This document shows, in pieces, positions 1-11,885 of a DNA stretch of 64,000 nucleotides. The translations under genes and the position numbers were made by a program. The notes below the pieces were generated by a model. It saw only the letters and a program-made list of their open reading frames with translations, did no database searches and was not told the origin of the DNA. The stretch's first letter is position 1. Each line of letters begins with the position of its first letter. The DNA comes from Doryteuthis pealeii (taxonomy: Eukaryota; Mollusca; Cephalopoda; Myopsida; Loliginidae): the NCBI GenBank assembly GCA_023376005.1, contig CM042157.1, forward strand, positions 54,613,581 through 54,677,580, written 5' to 3'.

Positions 1-2104
1 AAATCTAAAATGTTTTTCTATTTTCAAACTGGTTGCAGAACAATGAATGAATGTGCACCTTTTAGAATATTTTGGAATGTAAAAACACTTATTTTTTCTC
101 ATTTTCTCATACCACAGTCGATAATTTGGTCCCTAATGAACCCAAATGAATTCAGGGGTGAAAATAAATACCACCACCGGAGTCCTCATAAAATTTTACC
201 CTAGAAAAGTTTTGTTTGATATTGGCACAGGACTTTGTTTTCAGTTGCATACCTGGTCAAACAGGTATACAGAGACATGACAAATGTTGTATATCAAAGT
301 CACAAACACCAAGTCCTAAAACAGATTGCTCTATGCAGTTTGAATTTTCTAAAGATGATTTGGTTAGAACTGGGCAAAGTATGCTCTTCTCGGACTTCAC
401 CCTAATCACTGGCACATACTCTTGTATGCAAACAATCCTGCAGATGGTATATACCATCTAGCAATAGATTCTTCTGTGCCAAATAATGAATATTTTATTA
501 GAATATATACTAGTTCCAAATGTGCACATTTGTACTTGGGTCAAAAGCAGCAATGCCCTTAAGGGTGTTGTAATATTATTTTCAATCTGTATATTGTTTA
601 AAATCTATTACTGGGTAATTGTTTGTTTTGGGTCTTTTTCTTTTCTTTTTTCTTTTTTCTTTCTTTTTCAGTAAAAAATATTATATCATTTTTTAGACAT
701 AATGAAATGTTTCTCCAATGTTATTGTTTTTGTGTGTATCTTAAAATGACTTGATATTAATGTAATGTGTTAATATAAAGGTTGCATGAGTTATCTCCCT
801 TGTATTTACATATGAAATCTTCTGAGATAAGTTAAACTTTAACTATTCATATGCATTTTCTTTTTTTTTATCGTTTTATTTAAAAGTAATATTCAATGAT
901 CATTGTACATTTTATCCATATGAAATTATAGCAACATTCATCATTTCTTATTTTTATATATTTCTAGGAATAGATATGATCATTGACAATTTTTTTTTCT
1001 GTATAACTATTTGAGATAGTTGATATTAGTCAAGATGAACTTTAAATTTAAAGTATTATTTAAGGATATTAGTTCAAATATATTTCTATATTTAAAGACA
1101 TTTGTAATAATACTTTATAGTTAAAGTATTGGACTATTCAAAAGGCATTTTCAGTGTTGATATTTTTTTTTACAAAATCTTACCAAAAGTTTAATGAAGT
1201 GTACCCTGAATTCCTGGCATCATTTCAATTTGTGTGTTGAATGCAGACAGAATTTCTTTGATATATCCTTTTTTTTTTATATTGTCTATTTTTTGTATTG
1301 TTTTGTAATCTTTGTTGTATTAGGAGAAACATTTCTTTTCTTTTTTTCTTTTCTTTTTTTTTTTAATGTTGTTGTGCATTTTTATTTTTTGCCAGCACAT
1401 TTGATCGCAACATGGTCCAACATCACTATCTTCTAAGCAAAAATAATTAACACCATTTCCAGTTAAGTTGCCATACATTGACTAATAAATAAGAATTAAA
1501 AGATAATCCAAATGTTTTAATTCTTGTATTCATTAACTCTTTTAATATCCTGAATATGACACTAAATTGCATCCAGTGGTAAGGTTCTGTTTTTAGAGTT
1601 TTGGGGTCTGTGGTTTGGTTTATTTAATGGCATATCAACAGTTTATGGGTTATTTAATACCTAAATTTGATGCATTTGCAAAAAATTGATTATAGTCAAT
1701 GACCTCAACAAAAACATTGTGGGCTACTGAATTATGCCTCACATTAGTAAAATATTGCAAAATCTTTGGCTCACCTTATTAGAATTCCTATTTAAGGTCC
1801 CATATATGGGTTAGATAGGACAAAATGAGTTCTAAAAAATGTGTTTTTAAAAAATTGAGTTAAAAAAAAATGAATACCCATCAAGAATGAATAAAACAAA
1901 ATGTCTTTGGCATAAAATAACCCAATAAGGGTTGACATACCATAACCTATTTAAGGAAGGAAAAAAGAAGGATGTAATGTTTGAACTTGTTGCTGCTGCT
2001 GCTGCTGCTGGTTGTATTTTTTGATTTTAGTTATGTGTTGAGTTTTTCTGTTGTGATTATTGCTGCCTGCACTGTTGGCTTGTGTGTTTTTGTTTTGGCA
2101 ATAG
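1..2104. other. AT-rich non-coding sequence (probable intron) upstream of first visible exon
   Basis: I see no exon with convincing splice sites and coding composition here. The sequence is AT-rich with T-runs. It holds a piece of the SINE D 3' tail near 1910-1948 (a 'ggcataaaataaccc' and 'gggttgacat' signature) and a short (TGC)7 run at about 1990-2010 just before the exon acceptor. Because the exon at 2105 opens in the middle of a codon, this stretch is probably intron rather than intergenic. Confidence 0.5.
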
Positions 2105-2212
2105 GCCTGCACCTTGTCCTCATTCCCAAGCATGATGACCCTTCTAAGGCCGTGTTGGCTGCCTGCACGGAGACCGATCTGCTTAGGCTGGCCGCTCATG
2201 AGGTGAAGTCGG
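2105..2212 (+). CDS. MYT1: MYT1-family gene, candidate exon upstream of the MYT1 domain
   Basis: This is a GC-richer island in AT-rich surroundings, preceded by a T/G-rich tract ending in CAATAG. It opens at codon position 2 and reads LHLVLIPKHDDPSKAV, then LAACTETDLLRLAAHE and VKSG. The 3' end is uncertain. A donor after 2212 (GG|GTCCGT) leaves one base and matches the frame of every later exon. AG|GTGAAG after 2202 is closer to the donor consensus, and CC|GTAACC after 2216 is also possible, but both break the frame unless another exon intervenes. Spliced directly to 13046 the peptide would run VKSG-SDRVLRPM. At 108 bp with phase 1 at both ends, this exon could itself be skipped. In the family, the segment between the N-terminal fingers and the MYT1 domain is poorly conserved, so the assignment rests on position, frame and coding look. 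Confidence 0.55.
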
Positions 2213-2445
2213 GTCCGTAACCTTTGTTCATCATCATCATCATTAACATTTTCTCATTCTCATCTTTCTTTATTTCATCATCATCATCTCTTAATTCCTG
2301 TCTTTCTACATTGTATTAAAGAATACCTCCCAAATTGGTAGAATTTCTATCAACCCTCCACCCCACACATATACACTTTTAAAAATATCAAATTATATTA
2401 AATATTAATTTTAAAATATTAAATTATATTAAATATCAATTATCA

Positions 2446-2585
2446 TATTACACCTCAAGTGGTGTAATGGTTAGCAAGCTAGATTAGCAGATCATTGGTA
2501 GTGAGTTTGATTCTCACTGGGTGATCCATATTCCTGGCCTTATGCCACATCTAAGCTAAACTTAGTTAAATAACTATACACTTTT
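2446..2585 (+). mobile_element. tRNA-derived SINE, family C
   Basis: It has an A-box-like TGGTGTAATGGTTAGCAAG and a B-box-like GAGTTTGATTCTCAC, the pol III promoter layout of a tRNA-headed SINE. The tail reads 'cacatctaagctaaacttag'. A closely similar copy lies at about 34300-34425 on the same strand, and reverse-strand pieces occur at 17825-18050, 37065-37150 and 43030-43300. Confidence 0.75.
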
Positions 2586-2837
2586 TAAAAATTCCTAACA
2601 AATCAATTAGTTTCTCATCTTCTCAAAGCTTTATGAATAAACTCATTTGTTAATCAAGATAATATCTTATAATTTAGTGGCCTTTTTTTCTTTAGCGTTA
2701 TAGATATTTATAGATTAGCAGTGGCTGTTCGTTTATAGTAACTGTGGAATTGCAGCATCCCCTGTTTTCTCTTTATCAATGGATGCTCGTTTACAGAAAT
2801 TATGGAACTTCATTTCTCCCGATGTATATTGAAAAAA

Positions 2838-3095
2838 TGGAGGCATGTGGTGTAATGGTCAGAGTCCTAGGAAATGGACTTGTCAACCAGAGTTCAAATC
2901 CTGGACGAGGCTGTTTGCAATTCACACAGTGCTAATACCCTTTAGAAAGGTATGCCTCCAACTACTCTCCCTCCAGCTATAGCTGATGAGGCTCTTTAAC
3001 CCTGGCTAGGTAACCAGACTAGGAGAAGGAAAACTCTGAATTCAACCCCATTAAATTCTGTCATATCCTGTTCATGCAGAGGGGTAAATATCTAT
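2838..3095 (+). mobile_element. tRNA-derived SINE, family A
   Basis: The head is GGTGTAATGGTCAGAGTCC with B-box AGTTCAAATCCTGG. A conserved body follows ('gctgtttgca', 'gtgctaataccctta', 'ctctttaaccctggctagg', 'aggagaaggaaaactctg') and it ends near 'gcagaggggtaaat'. Same-strand relatives are at about 16296, 28799, 42165 and 43480; reverse copies are at 14660, 16862 and 18105. The head and repeated dispersal identify it as a SINE. Confidence 0.8.
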
Positions 3096-4554
3096 ATTGA
3101 AAAAATATATATTTATTTATATTCGTAAAAGATATTTATTATTATTATCAATAATTCTTAAACTTAATGCCAATGGTCAACCTCGTATTTCTAGAAAACA
3201 AAAAAAAATTGCTTTTTGTGAAACTGTCAACTTCACAGTTTCAGTGATTGGGTGTTTGCTTTATTGTGTGCATACCCAAGATGGAAGTGGCTTAAGGAAG
3301 TCAGAACACCATGGTTCACACAGTTCCAATCTGCTTATCAGTGTCAGATATAGTGTTTATGCATTGCCTCATGGGTGATATTTAAGTGTTGTTGAATTTT
3401 TCTGTACCCCCATGTTTTTATGGAATGGGTAAATGTTTTTTTTAAATAAAAGAATAAAAACCCCATCATTTAAATTTAATCAACCTTTTCTGTAAAATTC
3501 AATACACCAATAAGTATAAAGTTTTCTAAATTTTAACCTTCTTCTAGGCAGATAAAATGATAAAAATGTCACCCTGACTGCAAAAGAGTTAAGTTGTTTG
3601 AATTCTGATATGAAATATTTTCCTTCTTGATTTTTGAATTCTTTTCTTCTTATTATTTTATAAAAATCTCTCACTAAGATTATTTTGAGCTTTTTTTCCA
3701 TTATAGAAAATCTTTCAGAGTTCTTTCCCTTTTTATCTTTCTTATTTCTCCCATGTTTTACATTTCTTTTATAAGATATTTTATATAATCAAAAGTAATT
3801 TTCATGACCATTCTTATTCTTGGATGACAACATTTTTTGGTGGCCAGAGCTGTAGCTGTCAATGTGTTATATGATGACTAACACATGGGAGAAGGAAAAA
3901 AAGACAATTGGTTAGAGATATACAAGTTTTCGACTTAACTGTTATTAGTCCAAACAAAATGGTCCTGAAAATTTCCTTTTTTTTTTTTTTTTTTAAATTT
4001 TGTCTCATATCTAAAAATGATGGAAAGACAACAGCATCAGTATTTTTTTTGAGGAAATTGAAAAAAAAAAATGATTACATCCCAAGTAGTAGGACTAGTT
4101 TTCACAATATCAGGAATCTTACCTGTATTGGGTTGCTTGGTGATAGGGAGGATATTTTGTAGAGTCCCCACTTACTATTATTAATATTAGTATATCAAGG
4201 ATATAGTTACACTGGACACACCAGAAATACAGTTACACATGCGAGAACATTTAATATTTCATATATACAGTATACTAAAACAGTAGTATTAAAAGAAAGA
4301 ATACACTTTATCCCAACAGCTAAAATTATACAAATATTGTTCCATGAATATGTTGTAGAGACAAAGACAAGATGAAAACGACTTCATAACAGGCAAGGAA
4401 AAAAGAAGTCACAGAAATAATAATGAAATTTATTGTGTACAGTGCTCTACAAATCATCAAAATCTCATGTCTAAGTACATAGAATAATGTATTAGTGTCA
4501 GGAACATGAATAGCGTACATTAATAGTATATGTGTATGTGTGTGCAGGAAGGTA

Positions 4555-4785
4555 TCAGGTATATTGTTGGCAGATTACAGTGAGCATGGAGGCTTTGATA
4601 GATGCAGTGTTTCGGCAGCCTACAACGGATGCAGGCAGTTTATTCCATGCCTTGGCAACTCTGAGCATAAAAAAATGTTTCTGAAAGTCATGTGAGCTAT
4701 GCAGTTTTCTGACTTTGTAAGCATGCCCAAGTGTGTTAGAAACATGGAGATCAAAAAGACCACTCATTTTGTTTCTGTGTTTCAA
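4555..4785 (-). pseudogene. LINE reverse-transcriptase ORF C-terminal relic
   Basis: The minus strand reads about 76 codons ending at a stop: HVSNTLGHAYKVRKLHSS, then HFFMLRVAKAWNKLPASVVG, then ASIKASMLTVICQQYT. The R-V-x-x-x-W-N-x-L-P-x-x-V-V motif followed by a short 'FK/IKA' helix is the usual C-terminal end of non-LTR retrotransposon ORF2 proteins. No catalytic RT residues are present, so this is only the 3' end of a 5'-truncated insertion. The exact clade cannot be assigned. Confidence 0.6.
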
Positions 4786-4911
4786 TCTCCTTCCAGACCA
4801 AAAGTTTCAAATTAGGAAGACGTGAAGTGGTATTTTTAAGTCAATGACTCAACTCTGTTGGTGGGGCTTAGAATATACTGACTTTATTTCCTCAAAAAGC
4901 CTTGGTATGTC

Positions 4912-5212
4912 ACTAAATTACATCTGATCATAAGTTTTGGAAATCTAGAGAGTGGGGAGTATCACTTCATTAACATTACTCACAAGTCCACTCTGATTCT
5001 GAGTTGTAGTAGCTTTTAGGGTTCGATTAGTCAAATAGGTCTATTAAATAGGAACACTTGATGTCACTTAACAGTGTGCAAAAAAAGCTCTTAAGAGACA
5101 TCTACAAAAAAGATTGTAAATATGAACATACAATGAGTGCAATTCTCTAGGCATAGAATAACCCTAGATGGGTTGACATGCCATTAAAACTAATCAATCA
5201 AACTTTAAGCAA
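4912..5212 (+). mobile_element. SINE family D copy
   Basis: It shares 'attactcacaagtccactctg', 'aataggaacacttgatgtc' and a terminal 'ggcatagaataaccc...gggttgacatgccattaaaa' with copies at about 18690-19140 and 38045-38810. Its last 45 bases resemble the tail of SINE family B, suggesting that the same LINE machinery mobilised both. Confidence 0.65.
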
Positions 5213-5565
5213 TAAAGCAAAATAGTTGTTTTTTTCCCACCTCAAAAAAATTGTGCTGTCAAAAATAATTAAAAATTAAAAAATCTAAAGCAAACATTTA
5301 AATGATCTTAAATATTAACAACAAATTTTATGGTGGCGGTTTTTAAATGTTATTGTCCTTTTTATTATCATCTTATTGCATGTTGTTTATCTCCTTTATT
5401 TTTTAATATAAATTTTGTGTAGTTCACATCTGTAGTTGTTGTAATTTGTGACTTAGATCAGTCATTTTTGTTGTTGTTATTGTTGTTTCCAATCATTATA
5501 ACTGTCAATCACATTTAGGTGTTATTATTATTATCATAAATCCCTGATTCCTTTATTGGATGATA

Positions 5566-5583
5566 AGCACACACACACACACC

Positions 5584-5647
<64 letters not shown>
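5566..5647 (+). repeat. (CA)n/(CT)n microsatellite
   Basis: A short (CA) run is followed by about 60 bases of uninterrupted CT dinucleotide. It is an ordinary intronic microsatellite. Confidence 0.97.
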
Positions 5648-5649
<2 letters not shown>

Positions 5650-6048
5650 GTTGCCTCACTTTCAAAATAACAATCAGTTTTATGATTAGTCAACATTCTT
5701 TTTAATGAAATTTGATATTCAACATGAAGTAATGCCCATTGCCCTGAGAGATGCCATGAAAACCTAATAAAGAAACAATTTTTCAAAGAATACTTTTGGG
5801 CCCCCTGGTGGTTGATGCTCCTCAAATAGACCTAAAAAATCCTCAATTTCAAAAACTTATGGTTCCCTCTTTGATTCTCCAGACCTCAAACTGATATACC
5901 AGCTGATCCCTACTTTTATAGGCCTTGTTTGAAATATTCATCAGGTTTGAGATGGGTTAATGTTTTTAAACTTTTAACTATAAAGTATCTAGTCTATCAT
6001 TCATCATACTCATTAGACAGCACAGATATTTATGACACTCTCTCTCCA

Positions 6049-6445
6049 ACCATCCCTATTTGTCATCACCCAGCATCCAGAATCCAAACAGAGCTGATTG
6101 ATGTAGGTTTTTGCTGATTGGCCTACACTGGTGTGTCCATGTGTAGGTGTCCACAGACATCACTTATGAGTTTGTTCTTGCTTCTCCAGCAGTGTCCAGT
6201 ATGTCTTGGTCATCTTATTCAGATGTTTGTGTGATAGGTGGCAAGTGGCTGTACAGCTGCTTTCTTGTATGGTGCTGCTTCTAAGATATATTCAAGACAG
6301 CACTTTGCAACCTTATGTAGTTCATATCTAGGTTCTTTTTTTTTTTTTTTTTTTTTTTTGTAAATGTTTTATTAGAGTGGTGCAACCATACAGTAGCACT
6401 GAAATGGCTACAATTTAGAAGAATTCACACTTTATCTATCAGTGA
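6049..6445 (-). pseudogene. Antisense relic of a LINE ORF2 C-terminal region
   Basis: Read on the minus strand, fragments correspond to the tail of a widespread RTE/Jockey-type LINE ORF2: a 'VSVLLYGCTT' block near 6385-6415, an 'RHAGH'-'DELI-SDVLL' block and a 'TP-H' block near 6130-6210, and an 'EDLPEAM'-type block near 6049-6080. Stops and frameshifts are frequent. A T24 run at 6337-6360 interrupts it. A second copy lies at 12452-12835 and a fragment at 38450-38585, both in the same orientation. The family match is from memory of the protein family, not a search. Confidence 0.65.
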
Positions 6446-6588
6446 TTTTCATATAACCAATAATCTATCTGTAGCAGTCTATGCTTTTCCTATGCATGAA
6501 CTGTAATAAGGATAGAATTATTAGAAATATTACTAATTTTTTTCTTATTTTATTTTGAAATCAATCAGCAGAAAATAAAAACTTAAGG

Positions 6589-6819
6589 AGTATTATCTGC
6601 GTTATTCGGACTATTGTCCCCATCTTCATTGTTACTTGTACAATGTTTGGCCGATATGCCCTCCGGCCTTCTTCAGGTATTTCTTGTCGGACTCGGGAAC
6701 CTTCTCGGCTCGGGAACCTTCTTTTCGAACCTGAAGAAGGCTGGAGGGCATATCGGCCGAAACGTTGTACAAGTAACAATGAAGATGGGGACAATAGTCC
6801 GAATAGCGCAGATAATACT
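6589..6819. mobile_element. Foldback element with about 90-bp inverted arms
   Basis: The left arm 6589-6678 ('agtattatctgcgttattcg' to 'ggccttcttcaggt') is the reverse complement of 6729-6819 with only a few mismatches; a loop of about 50 bp holds two 'gactcgggaaccttctcgg'-like pieces. Both strands therefore give similar spurious ORFs. A diverged relative with the same 'gccttcttcaggt' and 'cgaaacgttgt' signatures is at 54367-54585. Confidence 0.85.
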
Positions 6820-7375
6820 AATCTTCAAGCCTCATCTCAAACATTCAGAGAAAAACTTAATGACTTTAGAATATTTGAAATCAAATCAAAGAAGTTCAGC
6901 AAAATAGAAGTAAGATGAGGATACAGTAGCCACCAATGATAAAAAGAGGTTGATGATACTTTTTGAGAGACACAGTGTTAATTAAAAACTTGCAATGTCT
7001 TTCCTCACCAGTAATCTATGCCAGTGACTTTTAAAATAGATTGTGATTATTTTTCCTTCACTTTTATCCATGAGGTGAAATCATCCATAGTTGTCTCCAC
7101 CTGGATCAGCCACCTATATATATTTAAAAAAGCTTCACCCTTACTGATCACAGTTGTGTCAGCTTTTAATCAAATTTCCAATTAAGCTATTACCTTGTTC
7201 ATTTTTCATTACAATTCAGAATTCCATTTCTGCTTCTACAGCTTTCACTCTCCTGTCTTTCTTAGATATTTGACCAGAAGAAAATATTTTCCAGATTTCA
7301 AAAACTCAGACTTGACAATTTCAATACTTATTTTTTTCTTTCAACTGAGATTTTCTTTTGTTTTTATTTATCCAG

Positions 7376-7408
7376 ATATCATTGCAAACAAAAGGGATGA
7401 TATGAAAG
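7376..7408 (+). CDS. MYT1: MYT1-family gene, 33-bp micro-exon (candidate cassette)
   Basis: A strong polypyrimidine tract and TTATTTATCCAG acceptor precede 33 bases ending in AAAG|GTAAAT. Only the frame with two completing bases at the start is open; it reads (x)-IIANKRDDMK and leaves one base (g). That base plus AA of the next candidate exon gives glutamate, so the frame runs on into EIASSNPDLS. The other two frames hit stops. The length is a multiple of three with phase 1 at both ends, so inclusion or skipping keeps the frame. The peptide is lysine/aspartate-rich with no domain. The short length means that support comes from splice sites and phase only. Confidence 0.6.
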
Positions 7409-7557
7409 GTAAATCTTTTTTAATCTAATTTTTTTTTCTATGATGTCTTTTTAAAGTTTATTTGCTCCTCTGAGAAATAGAATCAATTTATCATTTATCA
7501 TTTGTGTAGTATTGGTTGATTTTTTTTTTTTAAGACCAAATTTTTTTTTTTTGGGGG

Positions 7558-7785
7558 GGGGTCACCATTGTGTAATGGAAACATGCAACAACATCATAGT
7601 AGACAAATTCAAACTCCAGTCATGCTGTTATGTTCACTTTTGACTAATATCCTTGGGAAAGGTATGAACCCTCTCATCCCCCAACTATGGGTTAAATAGT
7701 ACCACTATTAGTCTTCTATAAGGATGGCTTTGGCATGAATTAACCCACAAAGGTTGATATGCAATTACACAAAGAAACCAATAAA
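7558..7785 (+). mobile_element. tRNA-derived SINE, family B
   Basis: A head 'gtcaccattgtgtaatgg' is followed by 'actaatatccttgggaaagg', 'cttctataaggatggctttg' and the tail 'ggttgatatgcaatta'. The family recurs at 24540-24725, 33345-33560, 35870-36100 and, as fragments, 7920-7985 and 26035-26150. A G9 run precedes this copy. Confidence 0.75.
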
Positions 7786-8610
7786 AAAAATGGCATCAAC
7801 TTTCTATGTCATTTTTCATGACAATAATGCTTCTTGTCACAAAAGGGGCTTAAAGCTTTTCTTCAAAAATGCTATGGGACATTGAAAATAGTTATGATTA
7901 TAATCAAATATTTACAAATTAATCAAATTTTGGCATTAAATAGCCCAAATAGAGTTGATATGCCATTAAACAAATAAACCTAACAGTTTACTTACAGTAC
8001 CTGCTATTACTAATTGGTCCTCCATCTAAGTACTGAACAGACTCATTGTTGCTTAACTCCAGTGATCTTTCAGCATGACTTGACTATAAGTCTTCTATCC
8101 CATTGATAGTTGTTACATTTATTTAATACATTGCATATAACAGGGATTATAAAACAGAGTTAGTACTATCATACAATGAATTTAGTATGTCATGTAACAG
8201 TTAACCATTAGTGTTGTTACATTCTCCACTCTTAGTGTTGTTGATGTTAGATTTGCATATCATATAACATATACATAGCTGTTACATGTAACAACCAATC
8301 AGCTTTAAGATAGCTTGTCAGCCCTGTTTGTTGGAAGTGAGTTCTACCTTGGAACACTATTAAAGCTCTGTATATTTTTTCTTGGTCAGTTTAGTATTGG
8401 TTGCTTGGAAATGCTATGCCAATGTAAACCATGAGTTATTAGACCCTTTTAACTTTTAATATTACTGCTACTGTGCTTGCATCTATATATCTCAACCAAT
8501 AGTTAATATTAAATATTCATTTGTATTGATGAAGTATGATGAATGACTTTATCTTTAGCTCTATTTCTTTTTGGGTTTTTGTTTTTCAATTTATTTATTT
8601 CTTTCAACAG

Positions 8611-8724
8611 AAATTGCATCATCGAATCCTGATCTATCAGGAAATTCCCAAAAACGTTGGATCCCCGATGCAGAGAAAGGCATATTTGTCTCAACAGCTG
8701 CTGCCAAGGTGCCCTCAACCAAAG
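8611..8724 (+). CDS. MYT1: MYT1-family gene, 114-bp candidate cassette exon
   Basis: The acceptor is TTTCTTTCAACAG and the donor is AAAG|GTATTA. The open frame starts with two bases completing a codon, reads IASSNPDLSGNSQKRW, then IPDAEKGIFVSTAAAK and VPSTK, and leaves one base (g), which joins GG of the next exon to give glycine. At 38 codons with phase 1 at both ends it can be included or skipped without a frame change. The product is a low-complexity Ser/Asn/Lys-rich linker between the N-terminal fingers and the MYT1 domain; no catalytic or binding motif is seen. Composition is richer in GC than the flanking introns. Confidence 0.75.
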
Positions 8725-8788
8725 GTATTACATTCCAACAAGTTTTCAATCTGACTCTTTCATATATAATAATATAATATACATATAA

Positions 8789-8997
8789 GAGGGTCATTCA
8801 AAAAGTTATAAGTTTCAACCAGATGCTTTATGACTGAGTCTGTATTTTATCCATTTTTACATTTGTAACATACATCTCACCTTTTTGTGGGTCTCACCTG
8901 CAAAGAAATTAAAACAGATTTCAGTTTAGTTTTTCTAATTTCATAAAAAGTGGCTCTTCTTTCTGTGTGAGACTTAAAACTTTTTTAAAGTCCTTTC
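8789..8997. mobile_element. MITE-like element, pair with 21476-21686
   Basis: It begins 'gagggtcattcaaaaagtta' and ends 'aacttttttaaagtccttt', imperfect terminal inverted repeats of a mariner-like type. The interior ('ctcacctgcaaagaaattaa', 'aagtggctcttctttctg') matches 21476-21686. No transposase is present, so it is non-autonomous. Confidence 0.65.
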
Positions 8998-9004
8998 TGT
9001 GTGC

Positions 9005-9043
<39 letters not shown>

Positions 9044-9389
9044 CAATCGATTCTAGTTAAACAGAACATTGGTTACAAGTAATAACTGCTTAGTAAGACC
9101 AATTGTACAAGACCAGAATCATCATTTGAAATGCGATCATCCTTTTTTATTCAAATCCATGTTCAGAAATCAACTATTGGTAGGGACCAAAATTTCTGGT
9201 CTATTTGTGGTCTACTTAAGCATGATTTATTGTGTGTGTGTGTGTGTGTGTTTGTATTTTGGATAGTTTTTAAACTGCCTACAACCACAGTTGCAATATC
9301 TCATTTATCAAAAAGAAAAGTTGAACACCAAATATTTGTTTGTCATTTTTAATAAAACATACCTACAAGAAATCTGCTGCCTAAATATA

Positions 9390-9394
<5 letters not shown>

Positions 9395-9437
<43 letters not shown>

Positions 9438-9475
9438 CTCTCTCTCTCTCTCTCTTATATATATATATATATAAT
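9395..9475 (+). repeat. (TA)n-(CT)n-(TA)n compound microsatellite
   Basis: About 38 bases of TA, then about 20 bases of CT, then TA again. Similar TA arrays lie close by at 9010-9040 and 9757-9791. Confidence 0.95.
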
Positions 9476-9660
9476 AATAAATCATCCACAGACACCATGT
9501 TTCAGCGTTTCACACCTCTTCAGTGTGGCTAGACACAACTACTACCTATGGCCAGGATCGAAATCCGACTGACTTTTTGTCTGCCCGACTTCTTAACCTC
9601 TCGGCTATTTGGCAACTGCCGTAAAGGGGTGGTGTTTAAACTATTAAATACATACGTTTG
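9476..9660. repeat. Unclassified GC-richer interspersed sequence
   Basis: This block of near-balanced base composition lies between TA arrays, with 'cttcagtgtggctagacaca', 'cgaaatccgactgac' and 'cctctcggctatttggcaac'. It shares 'gtggctagacac' and 'tcggctat' words with 17180-17375, so both probably derive from one repeat family. No ORF or known protein was recognised. Confidence 0.4.
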
Positions 9661-9751
9661 TGTATATATTTTACGATTACCAGAGAGATCCAGTCCATTT
9701 ACAGATGATCATTGCTTTATATGTGCTGGCAGTGAAGTTTATACACACACA

Positions 9752-9793
<42 letters not shown>

Positions 9794-10024
9794 GCATGTG
9801 TGTGTATATATGATGGACACTCTAGGCTAGAATCTTCAGTGTGGAGTTGTCATTTGAAATGTTGAAGATTTTATTAAAATGTACAGAAAAAATACAATAA
9901 TTTCTTATAATTACAGAATTGTCCATTATTTTTAAATATGAATTATTTATTTGTATTCTGCCTTTTAGTTTTGTTTATCTCTCAGTTTTTCTAAATATAT
10001 ACTGTAATGTTTTATTTTTTCAAG

Positions 10025-10072
10025 GGGCTACACTCTCCAATCCTGTCATCACCAATCAAGAAGTGGACACAC
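10025..10072 (+). CDS. MYT1: MYT1-family gene, 48-bp candidate cassette exon
   Basis: A T-rich tract ending TTTTTTCAAG precedes the exon and the donor is CACAC|GTATGT. In the frame set by the previous candidate exon it reads G-ATLSNPVITNQEVDT and leaves one base (c), which joins GT of the 13046 exon to give arginine, then SDRVLRPM. It is 16 codons long with phase 1 at both ends, so it is a third frame-neutral unit in a row. The peptide is a short polar linker with no recognised domain. If it is skipped, the 8611 exon joins 13046 directly with a glycine at the seam. Confidence 0.65.
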
Positions 10073-10329
10073 GTATGTTTTATATATAAATTTGTTAATA
10101 TTTTTCCCTCATTTACTTTATACAATTCATCTGCTTGAAATTTTTGTTTGTAGTGCCTCACTTGAATGATTTTACTTATTATCTTATATATATATACATA
10201 TATATGACTGATGTTATGGGAACATAATTTGAATATTCTAGGTTTTAAACCTATTCCGTTAAAAATAACATTGAGCTCTTTTAATACACTTTTCTTACTG
10301 GCATTTTAACCCTGTTATATAAATAAAAT

Positions 10330-10640
10330 TAAAAAAGATCTGCTATAGTTTTTATGGTGGAGGTCCTATTTACAATATAAATACATTATCAAAACTATCT
10401 CTGACTTTCTGACATACATGTACACGAGTTATCTTTCCCTTGCTTTTATTTGTATTATTCTCTAAGAGGAGGAGGTAGAAAATCTCTAATAGTAGGAGTA
10501 GAAGATAAGTAGCAAAGTTTAATAACAAGTTGTCATTTGAAAATAAAAACAAGGGAAAGATAATTCGTGTACATGCTTGTCAGAAAGACAGAGATTGTTT
10601 CAATAAAACTTTAGAATATCAATATTAAAATGTGACAAAT
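10330..10640. mobile_element. Foldback element (imperfect)
   Basis: The left side carries 'gtacacgagttatctttccc' near 10420 and the right side carries its complement 'gggaaagataattcgtgtac' near 10552, with further pairing outward. The middle holds 'gaggaggtagaaaatctc'. Half-copies with the same 'caagggaaagataactcatg' core are at about 22046 and 22310. Confidence 0.65.
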
Positions 10641-10904
10641 TGCCTCAGGAGACAATTGCTAAAGGCTAAGTAAGAAAAATTAATTGCAAACAATAATGCC
10701 TTTTATTTATTTATTTTTTTTAAATACATTGGACCAATTTGGTTTAGCTGTTCCCATATTTCTTTTATATATAAATTGAATTTTTCAGATCATTTTAAAA
10801 ATCATTTTACAGATTCTTTTTATCCTTTATTATTCCTTTATTTAAATTTTCCCTCTTTTTCTGTATGTTATACATCTACTCTTATTTTTCATAAAAGGAA
10901 GTTA

Positions 10905-10915
10905 TATATTATATA

Positions 10916-10960
<45 letters not shown>
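10905..10960 (+). repeat. (TA)n microsatellite
   Basis: A long TA run interrupted by one TTA step. Another lies at 11289-11321. Confidence 0.95.
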
Positions 10961-10962
<2 letters not shown>

Positions 10963-11285
10963 TATAATAAAAAAAATATATGCATTTTCAAACAGAGAGA
11001 TTATAAGTAGCATAAGAAATGGTCTACATTTTCAAAATCTAAAAATTCCAAGATATTGAATTATTAAATTATGACATTAACTTTATATAACAACATTCTT
11101 AAATGATATTTTCATTAATTTTGTAATGTAACAATCATTGCTTGATTTTGTAAGCAAAGATCAAGGGGTTCATCTACATCAGTATGTTTATGGCTAATAA
11201 GGCCAATGTGGCTGCAGCTGTTGGTCTGGTCAGGGTTTAGTGGCAAACCTTATTTTTCTCGAAACACGTGTCTATAGTTTACCCC

Positions 11286-11327
<42 letters not shown>

Positions 11328-11515
11328 TCACTGAGACTATTTAACCCATACATGGGGCACTGACAGTTACTACTGCCTCAGGCCAAAATGAACCTGGGTG
11401 TAATGGTGACTAAGGGGTAACTCCATACTCACCAGAACTCTAAAACTCTCTAACCTCAATACCAGATAGATTTTACAGTCATAATCATAGTCTTAATGGA
11501 AAGGCATGATGGAAT

Positions 11516-11518
<3 letters not shown>

Positions 11519-11612
<94 letters not shown>
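11519..11612 (+). repeat. (CA)n-(TA)n compound microsatellite
   Basis: About 38 bases of CA run directly into about 55 bases of TA. Another TA array is at 11836-11881. Confidence 0.97.
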
Positions 11613-11614
<2 letters not shown>

Positions 11615-11832
11615 TCTCATTTCTTGCTTTTTTGGTTTATAAAATGTTCAGTTTGTTTATTTCCTAAGCAAGTCGACATGTTACCCAAACCAGTTTTTTA
11701 TCATAAAAGTTATTTTCTCAATCAAATTTTTTTCCCATCATCAAATATATATTTTGTTATTTGATTCTAACTTATTTGCACATTTACTCGGTCCTGCCTT
11801 CACCTGCACTATTTGCCATCTGCGATCTCTTG

Positions 11833-11885
<53 letters not shown>

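Larger units (their letters stand above)
2213..7375 (+). other. MYT1: Intron of the MYT1-family gene
   Basis: No further exon was recognised in this intron. It contains a SINE C and a SINE A copy, a LINE C-terminal relic, a SINE D copy, a (CT)n microsatellite, an antisense LINE relic and a foldback element, each listed separately. Confidence 0.5.

Noticed and set aside
1951..2220. Short frame with polyleucine or polyglutamine
   Set aside because: The low-complexity part is an intronic (TGC)n run; only the portion from 2105 onward is kept as a candidate exon.
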